64,000 nucleotides of DNA from Panax quinquefolius (GCA_020205615.1 CM035161.1:1685828-1749827), one strand, 5' to 3'; positions 8,165 through 21,728 are shown, numbered from the stretch's first letter. Numbers and translations are program-made. The notes: generated by a model not told the origin, from the letters alone.

Positions 8165-11100
8165 TTGGTCAAAATCACGAGAAACCCAAGCGAGGTGATC
8201 ACGGGTAAGCTATTTATAAATTCTTGCGAAGTTTATACCTTACTTGATCTGGGGTGCTACCCATTCATTTATCTCTCTGCGTGTGCTCAGCGTTTAAACT
8301 TGACTCAGGAGAAATTAGACTTTGACTATCTGTGGAAACTCAGTTAGGAGAAACTTTCATCACATCCTTTGTTTATAAATCTTGTTTGATTCAAGTTGGC
8401 ACCATCACCTTACACATTGACCTTATCTCTTTAAAGATACTTGCTTTTGATGTGATTTTAGGGATTGATTGGTTAAGCTACTCATCATACCAAAATTGAT
8501 TGTTTTTCGTAAGGTTGTTAGTTTTCATATTCTAACTTGACTTTGTTATGCAATTCAACAACTAAACCATTAAAATCAATCACTATCATATCTAATCATA
8601 AAAGCTATTCGTTTATTGAAAAGCGGATGTCAAGCTTTCTTAGCCCATGTTATGGATTTGAATAAAGACACGTCGAATTTGAATAATATTCTGTTGTTAT
8701 TGACTTTCTGGCGTATTTCTGAAGAACTTCCGGTCTACCCCGAGCGTGAAGTTGAATTCTTTATTGATCTTGAACACTGGTACAAAGCCCATTTCTAAAA
8801 CCCATATCGAATGGCTCTATTGAACTTGAGGAGTTAAAGGTCACTACGAGGAATTGTTGGACATCGGTTTCATTAAATCTAGTACATCTCCTTGGGGTGC
8901 TCTGTTTTATTCGTAAAGAAGAAAAGGCGGGAGTATGCGACTTTGTATTGACTATCGGGGAATTGAACCATGTCACCATCGAGAATAGGTATCCTCTACC
9001 TCGTATTGATGACTTGTTTGACCCGATTCTGAGGCCTGATTCTTTTCAAAAAATCGATCTTAGATTACGGATATCATCGGTGAAGATTAGGCGAGGATAT
9101 TCAAAAGCGCCTTGAGAACTTCGGTATGGGCATTATGAATTCTTAGTCGTGTCTTTCGGACTAACTAATGCTCCTGCGACTTTCATGGATATGATGAGCC
9201 AAGTATTGAGGAATATTTGGATCGATTCGTTGTTGTCTTTATTGATGACATCCTCGTATATTCAAAAGTAGTGAAGATCATGAGCACCATTTGAAATTTG
9301 GTACTCAAAAACCCGTGAAAACCAACTATATGCCAAATTGAAGAAATCACGAGTTACGGCTTGAGGAAGTAGCATTTCTTGGGCGCGTCAGTGTCAAAAC
9401 ATGGAGTATCTGTTGATCAAGCGAAGATTGAAGCAATCTGAAGTTAGGAACAGAAAAAAGTCGGTGTTGAAATCACGTAGTTTTTTGGCTTAAATTTGGT
9501 TATTATCGGAGATTCGTGGAAGGGTTTTCTCGAATCGCTACTCCATTAACTCAACTAACTTTCGGAAGGATACAAAATTCGTTTGGAGTGAAGAATCGAG
9601 AAGAGTTTCAAGAGCTTAGAGGAGACTTATTTGGCTGTTCTAACAATACCATCTGGTTCGGATGGATTTGTTATCTCTGATGATGCTTGAGGCAAAGGGT
9701 TAGGATGTGTTCTCATGCTGGCGTGGGAAAGTCATAGCCTTTATGCCTCATGACAACAAAAAGTATGAGAGGAATTATCCTACTCGTGATCTAGAGTTAG
9801 CGGTGATCGTTTTCGTTTATTAAAGATATGGAGGCCTTATCATATGGGGAGAAAGTGGAGATATATTCGGACCATAAAAGCCTTAAATATTTCTTCACTC
9901 AAAAAGAACTCGACATCTTGGCGTGACGTTGGCTCGAGCTATTGAAAGACTACGACCACACTATTGATACCATCACGGAAAAGCGAGCGTGGTGGTGGCG
10001 CGTTGAGTAGAAGATCATATGCGAGGAGCGAGTGCGATGATGTCAAGTATCGCGTAGAGCCGACTTTAATAGAAAAAGTTAAAGGTTGCTCGAGCCGCAG
10101 GCCGGGGTGATCGTATGAAAGAAGAAAGTCTGAGAAGGAGCTATTTAGGGCGAGAATTGATGAAGAAGGAATACTTGAGTCCACTCTGAGACTTTGTGTT
10201 CTAACGACTACGATTTGAAGTCAAGATTATGATGGAGGCACCTGATACACCATTTGCAATCCATCACTGGAAGTACTAAAATGTATCGTGATCTTGACAT
10301 ACATTTTGGTGGAACAATATGAGAGAGAGATTGCAAAGTTTATCTCGATGTGTTTAACTTACCCAGCGTGTAAAGGCGGAGCATCTAGTACCTAAGGGTC
10401 CGTTGCAACCACTTGAGATTCGAAATGGAAGTGGGAACACATTACCATGGATTTAGATTTACGGGTCTTCTACGGTTTCTCAAGGCATCAATCTTTATTT
10501 GGGTTATTGTTGATAGATTAACCAAATCGCTCATTTCTTGCCGTCTGGAGACTTATTCCTTGAGCGTCTTCTTTAGTATATGCGTGAATGAAATTGTGAG
10601 GTTGCATGGCATACTGTATCCATAGTTTTGGATCGTGACCCGAGATTCACTTCAAGATTTTGGGTTAGCTTGCAAAAAGCTATAGAGCGCAGTTTGCGAT
10701 TTAGTTGACATACCATCCCCAAGCAGACGGACAATCGAGAGGACTATTCAAACTCTTGAAGATTTATTAAGACTACGTGTCCTAGACTTTGAGGCGGTTA
10801 GGATAAGTATTTACCATTGGTGGAATTCTCTACTGACAACGAGTTATCGAGCAAGTATAGGTGTGGCTCCATTTGAAGCATTATATGGCCGAAAATGTCG
10901 TTCTCGATATGTTGGGATGAGGTGGGTGAAGCAACATTGTTGGGACTGAGAGTTAAATGCGTATGACTACTAGAAAAGATTCAAATGATTGACAGCGTAT
11001 ACAAAGCGGCACAAGATCGACAAAAGAGTTATGCGGATCTTCATCGAAAGGGCGTGGAATTTAGTGTAGGGGATCATGTATTGTTGCGAGTTGCTCCGTG

Positions 11101-11515
11101 GAAGGAGTTACAAGATTTGGGAAGAGGAAAGCTCGATCCACGATTTATTGGTCCATTTCAAATTCTTGTAGGAAGTAGGAAATGTAGCCTATAGACTTGC
11201 GTTACCTCAAGTATGTCTCGTGTTCATAATGTGTTTCACATATCGTACTGCCGTAAATATGTGAAAGACCGAACCACGTTATAGAATTAGAGCAGGACGA
11301 AATAGCCAGAAGACTTAGCGTATGAGGAGGTACTGTCAAGATCTTGGATAGGAAGGGCATGTCCTACAGCTTGAAAGGTCGTACCACTGAGTTAAAGTTT
11401 TGTGGAGGAATCATCTTATAGAGAAATGACACGGGAATTGGAAGCGGAAATGAAAGCGAGGTATCCTCACCTTTTGAAAAACACGAATGCGTCGTCGATT
11501 TCGAGGATGAAATTT
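8165..11515 (+). pseudogene. Element B pol (protease-RT-RNase H-integrase-chromodomain), broken
   Basis: Domain order is that of Ty3/gypsy. Protease near 8165-8347 gives YTLLDLGCYPFIYLS, where the catalytic D-T/S-G reads DLG. RT spans about 8600-9450 with [10 protein letters not shown] at about 9000 and the active-site stretch [12 protein letters not shown] at about 9229-9267. RNase H lies about 9600-9960 ([19 protein letters not shown] at about 9855-9910). Integrase runs about 10250-11200, with DRDPRFTSRFW at about 10637, an AAQDRQKSYADLHRKG piece at 11002 and a GPFQIL motif at about 11150. The end (11290-11500) keeps a KVLWRNH-like and EAEMKARYPHLL tail, as in chromodomain-bearing plant chromoviruses. 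Many small frameshifts and in-frame stops make it non-coding. A purine tract follows at 11517-11530. Confidence 0.88.
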
Positions 11516-11530
11516 CATAAGGAGGGAGGT

Positions 11531-14123
11531 TGTAAGACCCCAACTTATTATTAATGAAATTTAATTTTCTCTATTTATTATTTTGAAATAGTAAGGGTTG
11601 ATGTGATTAATGTGGATAGTTAGGGGTAAAATCATAAATATTTCAAAATAAGCAAGTGGTTATAAAATATTCATTGTTGTCGGGGAATATATTCGTTTGG
11701 TGTCGTGGAATATTAAATCTTTGTCGGGGAATATTAAATGCGGACAGTAGCGACCGTGTGTGTGGGCCCATGTGAAAGCGATTGGATGAAGAAAGCGACA
11801 AATATAAGTTGGTTAAAAATAGCGGCGTAGTTATTTACCATTATCTTTGTTAAAATACTAAATTGGTTAAAAACACGATGCTTTGCGGTATTGCACGATT
11901 ATTGATTCTTACGTGAAGGCCTACTTTCGATAATGGTTACGATAATTCTTTATTCGGTATTTTATTTTATTGATTGATAATTCTTTGCGTTGATATTTTA
12001 TATTCTTTGTTGTTTTGATAATTGTCATTACTGATATTTTTCATTATCGAAGCGATAATTCATATTATCTGAATAATATTATTAGATAACATTATTGGCG
12101 ATGTCTAGAAAGTTACATCTAAGGAGAGGTTTGGTCACCTAATTGCTTGCGATAAGGAGAAATTCTTATTGGAAAGCCCCTGCTTTCACAGGAGGCGCAC
12201 GGTTGTCGATATTGTGATTACGTAATATTATTTGTGAATAATTAATTATTGATTCATATGATGAGAAAATATTGATTTTATGTGGATATAGATGGAAAAA
12301 ATTTTAATGTGACAATTGTTGAAAATTGAAATTTTATCTTTTACGATAAGATAATGTATTATTATATTTTAATAATATATAATAATGGTATATTTTACAA
12401 CGAATGTGGGATATATGAGTATCTGAGGAGGAAGAGTATTTTTGTTGCAATAAATGTTTAAAACATGTTAAACATGTCGGTGGACCCCATTTATTGGTGA
12501 AATTTGATTATAGCTTTGTAAAAAATCGCTTGGTTTGTGGATTTGGTCAATTTACATTTGGAATTTGGAAAAACTTTCTTCTGCAAAGTTGTAGAGAATT
12601 GAATTTCTATAAAAACTCATGAGATTTGAATTTTACGATAAAAAGGCTATTTATTATGAATTATTGATGTTACGAAATTCTGAATAATTGATTTTTGGAA
12701 GTTTTAATTATTTTAAATAATAAAAACGTTTTTGATTTGTTTAGTAGACTTATTTGTTGTCAAGCATGGCTGAATTCAGATCATAGATTGTGTGCGTAGG
12801 AATTTATATATAATATATTAATATTATATTAAATTTTACTAACTTTAGTATTCTAGCGATTTCTATAAATAGGGTCTTAGGTTAGAATTGAAAATCACAC
12901 GAAGCTGAAGTTTTCTCTCTCTATATTATCGGCGTATTCTTGTGAGTATTTTGAGTATAATTTGAGTATTGCTTTATTAGGTGCAAGTTCAAGTCATGCT
13001 TTATATCAGGTGTTTAATTTAGAAATCTTGATCTTTTCGAGGTAAGGGATATTATTTTTTTTCGTAATGATATTATTTCTTGATATCATTATGTTGAAAT
13101 ATTGATCTGAAGTTTTTATCAAATTTGGAACTTTTGGTGTGGAGATTCTTATTCACGTATCTGACCTTTATTCACGTATCTGACCTTTATTCACGAATCG
13201 ACCTTATTCATTGAAAAATGAAAATTTTTCTTTTAAGTCCAAAATATCTAATACGGATACTAGCTTTGATTGTATCCATGTTTTGATCATTCTTGAATTT
13301 TACACCACTGCGATTATTTTTGAGGTATTTTTGGGCGTGAATAAAACAAAGTCACGAATCCTTAATCCTTAATCCTTGTCATTTTGTTTCCTTTGGATTC
13401 GTTTCTTTAAAAATATTTTCATCATCTTGGTCTTAAATGATGATATTATGGAATATCTTTGGCTGTAGTGCAAAGATGAATGATTTCTGAAGAATATCTT
13501 TGGCTTTTGTAGTGCAAAGATGAGCAGTGTTTAGATGAACATGACCCGGTGATGAATATCTTTGGCACTGTAGTGCAAAGATGAATATGTGATTCGGATA
13601 TATATTGATTGATGTTACGGGGATAAAAGATGAGCGATGAACTTTTAAATTCATACATGGAAGATAGTAGTTTGCATTCTCTACTTAACTCTTCTAATGA
13701 ATTATTATTTCATTGCGAATATTGATTTAAAATTTGTTGTCTATTGTATTCATTAGATTTTTCCTGTTGAAGACTAACGGTAATTTGTTGTATATTATCT
13801 TAGTCGTAATATTCTTTCTTGAGCTAGTTGAGCTCACCCTTTTCCTTTTGTTCCATTTTTTCTCGGGGAGGCGAGAATATATAAGCGAGTATGAAGTCGG
13901 GGTATGGAATGAAGGTTCTAGAGAGAGTTGTTTAGTAGTCCTCACCATTTTTGTAAAATAATGTATCGATAAATGTGATGAGGATTTATTTGAGTATAGA
14001 TATTTACAGAAGATAATATTTGTATTTAAACTCACAGATTTCTTGTTGTAATAATAAAGTTGTAGTTGTTTACATGTACCATGTATTGATTTCGGAATGG
14101 GTGATGTATACCTATTTTGGGTG
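11531..14123 (+). repeat. Element B 3' LTR (family 1)
   Basis: Begins with an intact TGTAAGACCCCAAC right after the purine tract. It mirrors the 5' LTR, including TATA at 12864-12871 and a donor-like GAGGTAAGG near 13036. It stops at CTATTTTGGG near 14120, where the expected terminal GGGCGTCACA is absent. Differences from the 5' LTR are mostly clustered short indels such as GTTGTGGGG versus GTTGTCGGGG, rather than spread C-to-T changes. Confidence 0.85.
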
Positions 14124-16080
14124 GCTTGAAAGTAACCTTAACTTTTCTATTAAAGTTGGCTCTGTCGTATACTTGACATCATCACTTTTTCGTTCTCGCA
14201 TATGATCTTCTACTTAACAGCGTCATCTTTTACCACGTTCGCTTTTCCGGGATGGTCTTGAATAGTGTGGTCGTAGTCTTTCAATAGCTCGAGCCAGCGT
14301 CATTTGTCGCGTGTTGAGTTCTTTTTGAGTGAAGAAATATTTAAGGCTTTTATGGTGCGAATATATCTCCACTTTCTCCCCATATAGATAGTGCCTCCGT
14401 ATCTTTAGCAACTTATTTAACATAACTCTAAATCATGAGTAGGATAATTCCTCTCATACTCTTTAAGTTGTCGCGAGGCATAGGCTATGACTTTCCCACG
14501 TTGCGTGAGAACACATCCTAACCCTTTGCTCGAAGCATCTTTGTAGATAACAAATCCATCCGAACCGGATGGTATTGTTAACAGTCTTAGAAATAAGTCT
14601 CCTCTTAAGCTCTTGGAAACTCTTCTCGCATTCTTCGCTCCAAGCAATTTTGTATCCTTCCGGAGTTAATTTTGGGTTAATGGAGTAGCGATTCGAGAAA
14701 ATCCTTCCACGAATCTCCGATAATAAGCAATTAAGCCAAAAAACTACGTACTTGATCCGCAGGCCGGTTGCTCCAACTTTGTATTGCTTCAATCTTTCAC
14801 GGATCAACGGATACTCCATGTTTCGACACCTGCGTGCCCAAGGAATGCTACTTCCTCAAGCGAACTCGCATTTCTTCAATTTGGCATATAGTTTGTTTTC
14901 ATGAAGCCTTTGGAGTACCCGACTTCAAATGGTGCTCATGATCTTCACGACTTTTGGAATATATAAGGATGTCATCAATAAAAACAACAACAAACCGATC
15001 CAAATATTCCTTGAATACTCGGTTCATCATATCCATGAAAGCCGCGAGGAGCATTAGTCGATCCAAGAAAGACATGACTAAGAATTCATAATGCCCGTCA
15101 TCGAGGAGTTAAAAGCGGTCTTTGGAATATCCTCGATTCTAATCTTGGTGATGATATCCGAAGCGAAGATCGATTTTGAAAAGAATTGTGCTTGCTACGG
15201 TTGGTTAAACAAGTCATCAATACAAGGTAGAGGATACCTATTCTTGATGGTGACATGGTTCAATTCCGATAGTCAATACAAAAGTCGCATACTCCCCGTA
15301 TTTCTTCTTTACAAATAAAGCAGGAGCACCCCGAGGAGATGTCTTGGGACAGAATGAAACCGATGTCCAACAATTCTGTAGTTGGACTTTTAACTCCTGA
15401 AGTTCAATAGGAGCCATTCGATATGGGGTTTTAGAAATGGGCTTTGTACCACGTTCAAGATCAATAAAGAATTTAACTTCACGTTACGGGGTAGGCCAAG
15501 GAAGTTCTTGAAATCGTCGGGAAAGTCAATAACAACAGGAATATTATTCAAATTTGGCGTGTCTTTATTCAAATCCATAACATGGGCTAAGAAATCTTGA
15601 CATCCGTTTTTGATAAGCGAATAGCTTTATGATTAGATATGGCGGTGATTGATTTTAATGGTTTAGTTGCTTGAATTAAATACAACAGGTTGGTTAGGAA
15701 TATGAAAACTAACAACACTTACGAAAACAATCAATTTTGGCATGATGAGTAGTTAACCAATCAATCCTAAAATCACATCAAAAGCAAGTATCTTTAAAGA
15801 GATAAGGTCAACGAGGTAAGGTAATGGTGCCAACTTGAATCAAACAAGATTTATAAGCGAGTGGATGTGATGAAAGTTTCTCTAACGGAGTTTCCACAGA
15901 TAGGTCAAAGTCTAATTTCTCTAGAGTCGAGTTTAAGCGTTGAGCACATGCGGAGAGATAAATGAATGGGTACTGCCGGTATCAAGTAAGGTATAAACTT
16001 CGCAAGAATTTATAAATAGCTTACCGTGATCACCTCGTTTGGGTTCTCGCATTATGACCGGTCACAACAAAGCGCTCTTC
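14124..16080 (-). pseudogene. Element C pol (RNase H, RT, protease), broken
   Basis: On the minus strand, RNase H pieces at 14223-14650 give [18 protein letters not shown], where the usual SDHK has lost its Asp, and [22 protein letters not shown] contains [12 protein letters not shown] at about 14967-14999. The protease at about 15960-16010 has an intact active site: codons for DTG at 15975-15983 within LLDTGSTHSF, flanked by a YTLL strand and IYLS. The rest of RT is scattered over three frames with stops. It is better preserved at the protease than element B. Confidence 0.85.
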
Positions 16081-17245
16081 CGGAATCGTTGACTTTGACT
16101 TTTACGGGACGATCTTTTGAGTCGCGAATCCCCATTGAACTAGGTTTCTCTCTGTCTGCAATCTCGGCGATATGTCCTTCCTTTCCACAATTATAGCATA
16201 CCTTGAAGCTGTTGTGGGTAGTTTGGGTGATATGTCCCTCTTTTCCGCATTTGTAGCATATAATGGGTGGTCGTTCTCCTCCCCTAGAACCGATTCTTTC
16301 TTAGGCACTTTCGTCTTCACATGGTCGTTGTTAAATCTCCTCTTTTAAAATCTCCCTCGACTTCGCTTTTTTATTTTCATGGCCATGATTACCACCGGAG
16401 TGGTTACCATTTTTGTCCGTCTGTTTCTTTCTCCCTTTGGTTATCATTATTACATTGATTGCTTATCTACGTGTACGATCCACGGTTATGGTCCTCGGTT
16501 GGCCGTACTCGTTATCTCGCTTTAATAATTGAGCCCACATTTTACAACATCCGAAGAGAGAAAGTTTATGAGAAATGAGATCTTTGGCGTATCTTGGGTT
16601 TCAAACCTCTAAGAAACATCCGCGCGTCATATGTTCCTCATTCTCCACCAAATGAGGTGCAAACACGGATAACTCTGCAAACTTTGCCTCGTCTTGAGAC
16701 AATCATGTTGTTTTGCTCTGTCGATGAACTCCACTTCCTTCATATAATGAACACTTTCGGGAAAGTATTTGTCATTAAATAGTTCTCAAACGTTTCCCCA
16801 AGACATCTTTGAGTAATTTGGATGGAGTGCGCTTCACGACTCCCACCGATGATCGCCTCGCCCACGGAACATAAAGGTGGCGAATGGAACCTTCTGTTCC
16901 TCCGTGCATCCCAAGACATCGAATATCTTAGTAATTTGCTTGACCATGTTTCCGCCGTGATCGGATCTGGCTTTCCCTTAAATTCGGTGGTCCCGACTCT
17001 TGAAGCGCTTGGTGACAACCCGTGAATTGCTATCATTTCTCTCCGTATTTTGAACACGAGTCTCCTCAAATGCGATTTTGCATGAAGCTGCAAAAAGCTT
17101 CTAAACATCCCTCGTTCATCATCGCTTTCGGTGGTGTTGTTCGCGGGGAGGAACATTGCCCGACTGTTGCACGTTCTCCTCGTTGGTGAGTATGAGGCGT
17201 CTCCACGGTCTCATTTCCATTGTTAATATTCTCGGTCGACATTCT
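16080..17245 (-). pseudogene. Element C gag with two CCHC zinc knuckles, broken
   Basis: Reverse-strand translation near 16180-16262 shows two zinc-knuckle modules in the same frame, CYKCGKEGHIT and CYNCGKEGHIA, each with its CxxC-x4-H part and an altered end where the last Cys should be. The capsid core (16740-17156) includes FKGKPDPITAETW, LRYSMSWDARR and MTNTFPKVF. The start is near 17240 (ATG TCG ACC GAG AAT). Two knuckles are visible here; in element B only one survives. Confidence 0.8.
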
Positions 17246-17415
17246 CAAATCATTTGTCATAAAACAAGGGTTAATTAAGGAAATCAATATATCACATAAT
17301 ATCCTTATATCTTGACCAACTAAAAAAATAAGCTTAGGTAGGACACCTTAGCGAAGGATTTACTCGTCTCTCCCTCCAAGTTTTATTCCCGATCTCATTG
17401 AGATCATATCCCTAA

Positions 17416-17427
17416 GCTCGATACCAA
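17416..17427 (-). other. Primer binding site of element C
   Basis: Minus-strand TTGGTATCGAGC next to the LTR end at 17429, showing the same CAG-to-CG change relative to the initiator tRNA-Met site as in element B. Confidence 0.7.
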
Positions 17428-17428
17428 T

Positions 17429-20150
17429 TGTGGCGCCCCAAAATAGGTATACATCACCCATTACGAGGTTGTCAATCATGAGTGCGAAACAACTACAACT
17501 TTATTATTACAACAGTAAAGCGTGAGTTTGAATACAAATATTATCTTCAGACAATATCTATAGTCAAATAAATCTTCATCACATTTATTGATACATTATT
17601 TTACAAAAATGGTGAGGACTACTAAACAATTCTTTCTAAAACCTTCATTCCATACCACGACTTCGTCTCATTATATTCTCGCCTCACGAGAAGAAAAATG
17701 GAACAAAAAGGAAAAGGGTGAGCTCAACTAGCCCGATAAAAGAATATTATGACTAAGATAATATACAACAAATTACCGTTAGTCTTGACGAGGAAAAATC
17801 TAATAGAATACAATAGACAACAAATTTTAAATCAATATTCATGAATGAAATAATAATTCATTAGAAGAGTTAAGTAGAGAATGCAAACTACTATCTTCAT
17901 GTATGAATTTAAAAGTTCATCATCTATCTTTTATCCCTGTAACATCAATCGATATACATCGGAATCAAATATTCATCATCTTTGCACTACTGGCCAAAGA
18001 TATTCATTAGATTAGTCGTGTTCATCTAAACACACATTCATCTTTGCACTACTGACCGAAGATATTCTTGAAATCATTCATCTTTGCACTACTGGGCCAA
18101 AGATATTCAATAATATCATCATTTAAGACTAAGGATGATGAAAAATATTTTTAAAAGCGAATCCGATTGAAACAAAATGGCAAGGATTAAGGATTAAGGA
18201 TTCGTACTTTGTTTTATCCATGTTCAAAATACCTCAAAAATAATCATAGTGGTGTAAAATTCAAGAATGATCAAAACATGGATAAAATCAAATCTAGTAT
18301 CCGAATAGATATTTTTGACAAAAGAAGAAATTTTATTTTTTCGGTGAATAGTCTTGAGTATACGTGAATAGTCCGTATACGTGAATAGTAACTCAGACAC
18401 CAAAAGATAGAAATTCCACAAAAAAAAACATCTTCACGCTTCATGAATAGTACTTCGTGAATAGTAAACTCGTGAATAAGTAATCGTGAATAGTAACTCA
18501 TGAATAGTAACTCGTGAATAGTAACCCGACATGAAAAAGTTCCAAATTTGATAAAAATTTCAACCAATATTTCAAACATAATGATATTGAAGAAATAATA
18601 TCATTTGAGAAGAAAATAACATCCCTTACCTCGAAAGATTAGTACTTTATTTGGAATCTAGGATATAGTGTTGAAGGGAACTTGCCTTGATCTAACAATA
18701 CTCAAAGTATACTCAAAATACTCACAAGAATACGCTCGATAATATAGAGAGAAAACTTGATTTACGGTGTGATTTTCAATTCTAACCTAAGCACCTATTT
18801 ATAGGAAATTCTTTAGAACACTAAAAGCAGAAAATTTAATAAATTAATAAAATAATTATATAAATTTCCTACGCATGCCTAGAATCTGATTTCAGCCATC
18901 AAACACATGCCAAATTCTAGAAAAAGTAAGAAAAAACGTTTTTCTAATTTTAAATATTTTAAACTTCCAAAAATCAATTATTTGAACTTGAACTTCAATA
19001 ATTCATAATAAATAGCCCTTTCATCGGAAAAATTGAATCTTGCGAGTTTTTATAGGAAATTCAATTCTCTACAACTTTACTGAAGAAAGTTTTTCCAAAT
19101 TCCAAATAGAAATTGACTAAAATCCACAAGCAGACGATTTTTCACATTTATAATCAAATTTCGGTCGATAAATGGGGTCCCGCAGAGCATGTTTAACATG
19201 TTTTAAACATTTATTGCAACAAAAATACTCTTCCTCCTCGTATACTCATATATCCCACATTCGTTGTAAAAATATCACCATTATTATATTATTAAAATAT
19301 AATAATATATTTAAATGAATTATTTTATCGAAAAAGATAAAATTTCAATTTTCAACAATTGTCACATTAAAAATTTTCTCCATCTATATCCACATAAAAT
19401 CAATATTTTCCTCATCATATGAATCAATAATTAATTATTCACAAATAATATTCTGAGAATCATGATATTGACAACCAGGCGGTTTCAGGGAAAGGGGCTT
19501 TTCAATAAGAATTTCTCACTTCTTGGCTTTGCAATTAGGTGACCAAACCTCTCCTTAGGCAGAACTTTCTAGACATTGCCAATAATGTTATTTAATAATA
19601 TTATTGAGATAATATGAATTATTGCTTCGATAATGAAAAAAAATCTTGTGTAATGACAATTATGAAACAACAATGACAATATAAAATATCAACGCAATGC
19701 AATTATTAAATCGATAAAATCTTTGAGCGATAAATTGTAACCATTATTGAGTAGTGCCTTCTTACGTAAGAATCAATAATTGGTGCAATAACCGTAATCT
19801 TCTTGTGTTTTAACCCAGAAGTATTTTAACAAGATTAATCAGTGAACAACTACGTTGTTATTTTTAAACAACTTATATTTGTCGTTTTCTTCATCCAATC
19901 GCTTTCAGTTATGGGGCCCACACATGGTTGCTTGGCCGTAAATGCATACGAATATTCTCAAGCGCATGACGAATATTCCACGACCAAACGAATATTCCCA
20001 AACAACAATGAATATTTTATAACCACTTGCTTTTATTTTGAAGTATTTGCGTATTTTACCCTTAACTATCCACATTAATCAAATCAACCCTTACTATTTC
20101 AAAATAATAAATAGAAAATTAAATTTCATTAATAATAAGTTGGGGTCTTC
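17429..20150 (-). repeat. Element C 5' LTR (family 1)
   Basis: Minus-strand LTR with TATA at 18796-18803, donor-like GAG/GTAAGG with GT at 18629-18628, ATCTTTGGC-type repeats at 17960-18115 and an array of GTGAATAGTAACTC units at 18440-18535. The outer end should read GGTCTTACA but reads GGTCTTCTGA. The same CAGAAG-for-TGTAAG change is seen at elements A (about 67) and D (about 37786). Confidence 0.85.
18440..18535 (-). repeat. 13-14 bp tandem repeat (ATTCACGAGTTACT) in LTR
   Basis: Units of GTGAATAGTAACTC alternate with CATGAATAGTAACTC. The reverse-complement array is the first feature in family 3 LTRs (26735-26875 and 31168-31310). A shorter form (TTATTCACGTATCTGACC) is at 5840-5900 and 13140-13205 in element B. 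Confidence 0.75.
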
Positions 20151-21589
20151 TGATGAGGATGTTCCAATGAATAATAATAAAGAGGCGGAACCGGTCAGGT
20201 GTAAAACACATGAGCGAGGATGTTCCAACAGAATAATAATAAAGAGCGAAACCGAGTCGGTGTAAAACACATTGACAGGATGTTCCAATGTAGAATAATA
20301 GAAGAATGTCACCAAGTATAGGGTAAACCACATTATACGAGGTTATTCCAAGCAGAATAATAAGGAATGGAATAAGCGAAGTTCTCTTCGTGAATACAAA
20401 AGAATAATATCCTTACATTGTACAACAAATAATATTCCCTACCTTAAGAAGAAAATGAATATTGGAAAAGTGAAGTAGCGAGAATACTTTTCTTCTCTTC
20501 TCTCTATAGTTTTCTCTACAGAGTTTCAAAATGAATTCGTAAGAAATAATGAAGGAATGAGCTTTTTATTTATAGAAAAACCGAGGGTGGCTCTTGAGTC
20601 TTAATGAAGGGTCGAAATGACTCTTGGTAATATTGAAGAGATAACTACTATTTCATGAAGGGGTAATTAACCTTTGGAACAGAAGAAGAAGAGTTAACTC
20701 TTGGTAATATTGAAGGGACAACTACTATTTGCGAAGGGGTAATTACTATTGACGAAGGTAATTACTATTAACGAAGGTAATTACTATTCACAAAGGTAAT
20801 TACTATTCACAAAGGTAATTACTATTGACGAAGGTAAATACTATTGACGAAGGTAATTACTATTCACGAAGGTAATTACTATTCACAAAGGTAATTACTA
20901 TTGACGAAGAGACTCTTAGATGATGACATATGGGCCCCCCATAAAATAATCAAACTTACCACAAACGTCTCATAACAGACTCTTTATATACATCAAGGAT
21001 TGAATAAATATTACCACAAATCATTTTATTTTTAATCAACACATTTTTAATCTTTCAACAATTATTAATCATTTATAACTTGTCGTCTCAATTAATAATA
21101 TAACATATTATACGAGATGATCTTTGTGACAATAATTGAATCAATAATATAAGAGATATGATGCGTGAATTATTGTAGCAATAATTGAGTATAGCTAAGT
21201 GACTTCTCACGTAAAGCATCAATAATCAATACTTAGTGTGCTACTACGCAACTACCACGCAGATATTCTTATTTTTACCACTTAGGGTAGTTCAATGCTT
21301 TTAACGGTAACACCTCCGTAGTTATTTTTATAGAAAGATAATTTTGTCGCTTTTCTAACTACGATAATACTTAGATTATTGGGTTCCACTGATGATTGGT
21401 AAGTCATACGAATATTCCCGACAAAAAGAATATTTTCAGACCAAACGAATATTTTATAACAACTTGCTTACTTTGCAAAATTTATAAATATTACCCACAA
21501 CTATAACATTATATCAAATTTATTCCATAATATTCAAAAATAATATTTATAAAAAAATCATCTTTATTTATAAAAGTTGGGGTCTTACA
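20151..21589 (-). repeat. Element H: family 2 LTR remainder, outer end intact
   Basis: Minus-strand family 2 LTR. It begins inside the 64 bp minisatellite (cut by element C) and runs through TATA 20567-20574, the 19-20 bp array 20700-20915 and a U3 that ends in an intact GGTCTTACA at 21581-21589. No primer site or purine tract follows, so 21590 is ordinary genomic DNA and this is an outer boundary. The target duplication cannot be checked because the other side is in the gap. Confidence 0.8.
20700..20915 (-). repeat. 19-20 bp tandem array (GAAGGTAATTACTATTGAC), about 10 units
   Basis: The cleanest copy of this array in the window. Units alternate between GACGAAGGTAATTACTATT and CACAAAGGTAATTACTATT. 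It lies in U3 upstream of the TATA box of LTR H. Confidence 0.85.
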
Positions 21590-21681
21590 TAATTATTAGC
21601 AAATATAATTAAGGAAATTATAAAACATAAAATTTATAAATATTATTATATGTATTATTATAAATATTATTATTATCGGTA

Positions 21682-21682
<1 letters not shown>

Positions 21683-21728
<46 letters not shown>

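Larger units (their letters stand above)
4249..14123 (+). mobile_element. Element B: full-length family 1 Ty3/gypsy chromovirus, inserted in element C
   Basis: It has two family 1 LTRs (4249-6817 and 11531-14123), an internal region with primer site, gag, protease, RT, RNase H, integrase and chromodomain-like tail, and a purine tract before the 3' LTR. It is opposite in orientation to element C, whose pol it interrupts. Both outer ends are short: the 5' LTR lacks its first 12 or so bases and the 3' LTR lacks its last dozen. No target duplication is visible and element C lacks about 540 bp at the site, which suggests a deletion or misassembly at the junctions. Confidence 0.85.
14124..20150 (-). 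mobile_element. Element C, right part: pol, gag, primer site and 5' LTR (family 1)
   Basis: Continuation of element C on the minus strand, reading from the integrase linker near 14150 back through RNase H, RT, protease and gag to the primer site at 17416-17427 and the LTR 17429-20150. It is the same family as element B in the opposite orientation. Its outer LTR end (about 20150) abuts the minisatellite of a family 2 LTR, so C jumped into that LTR; the other flank is lost in the gap. Confidence 0.85.
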
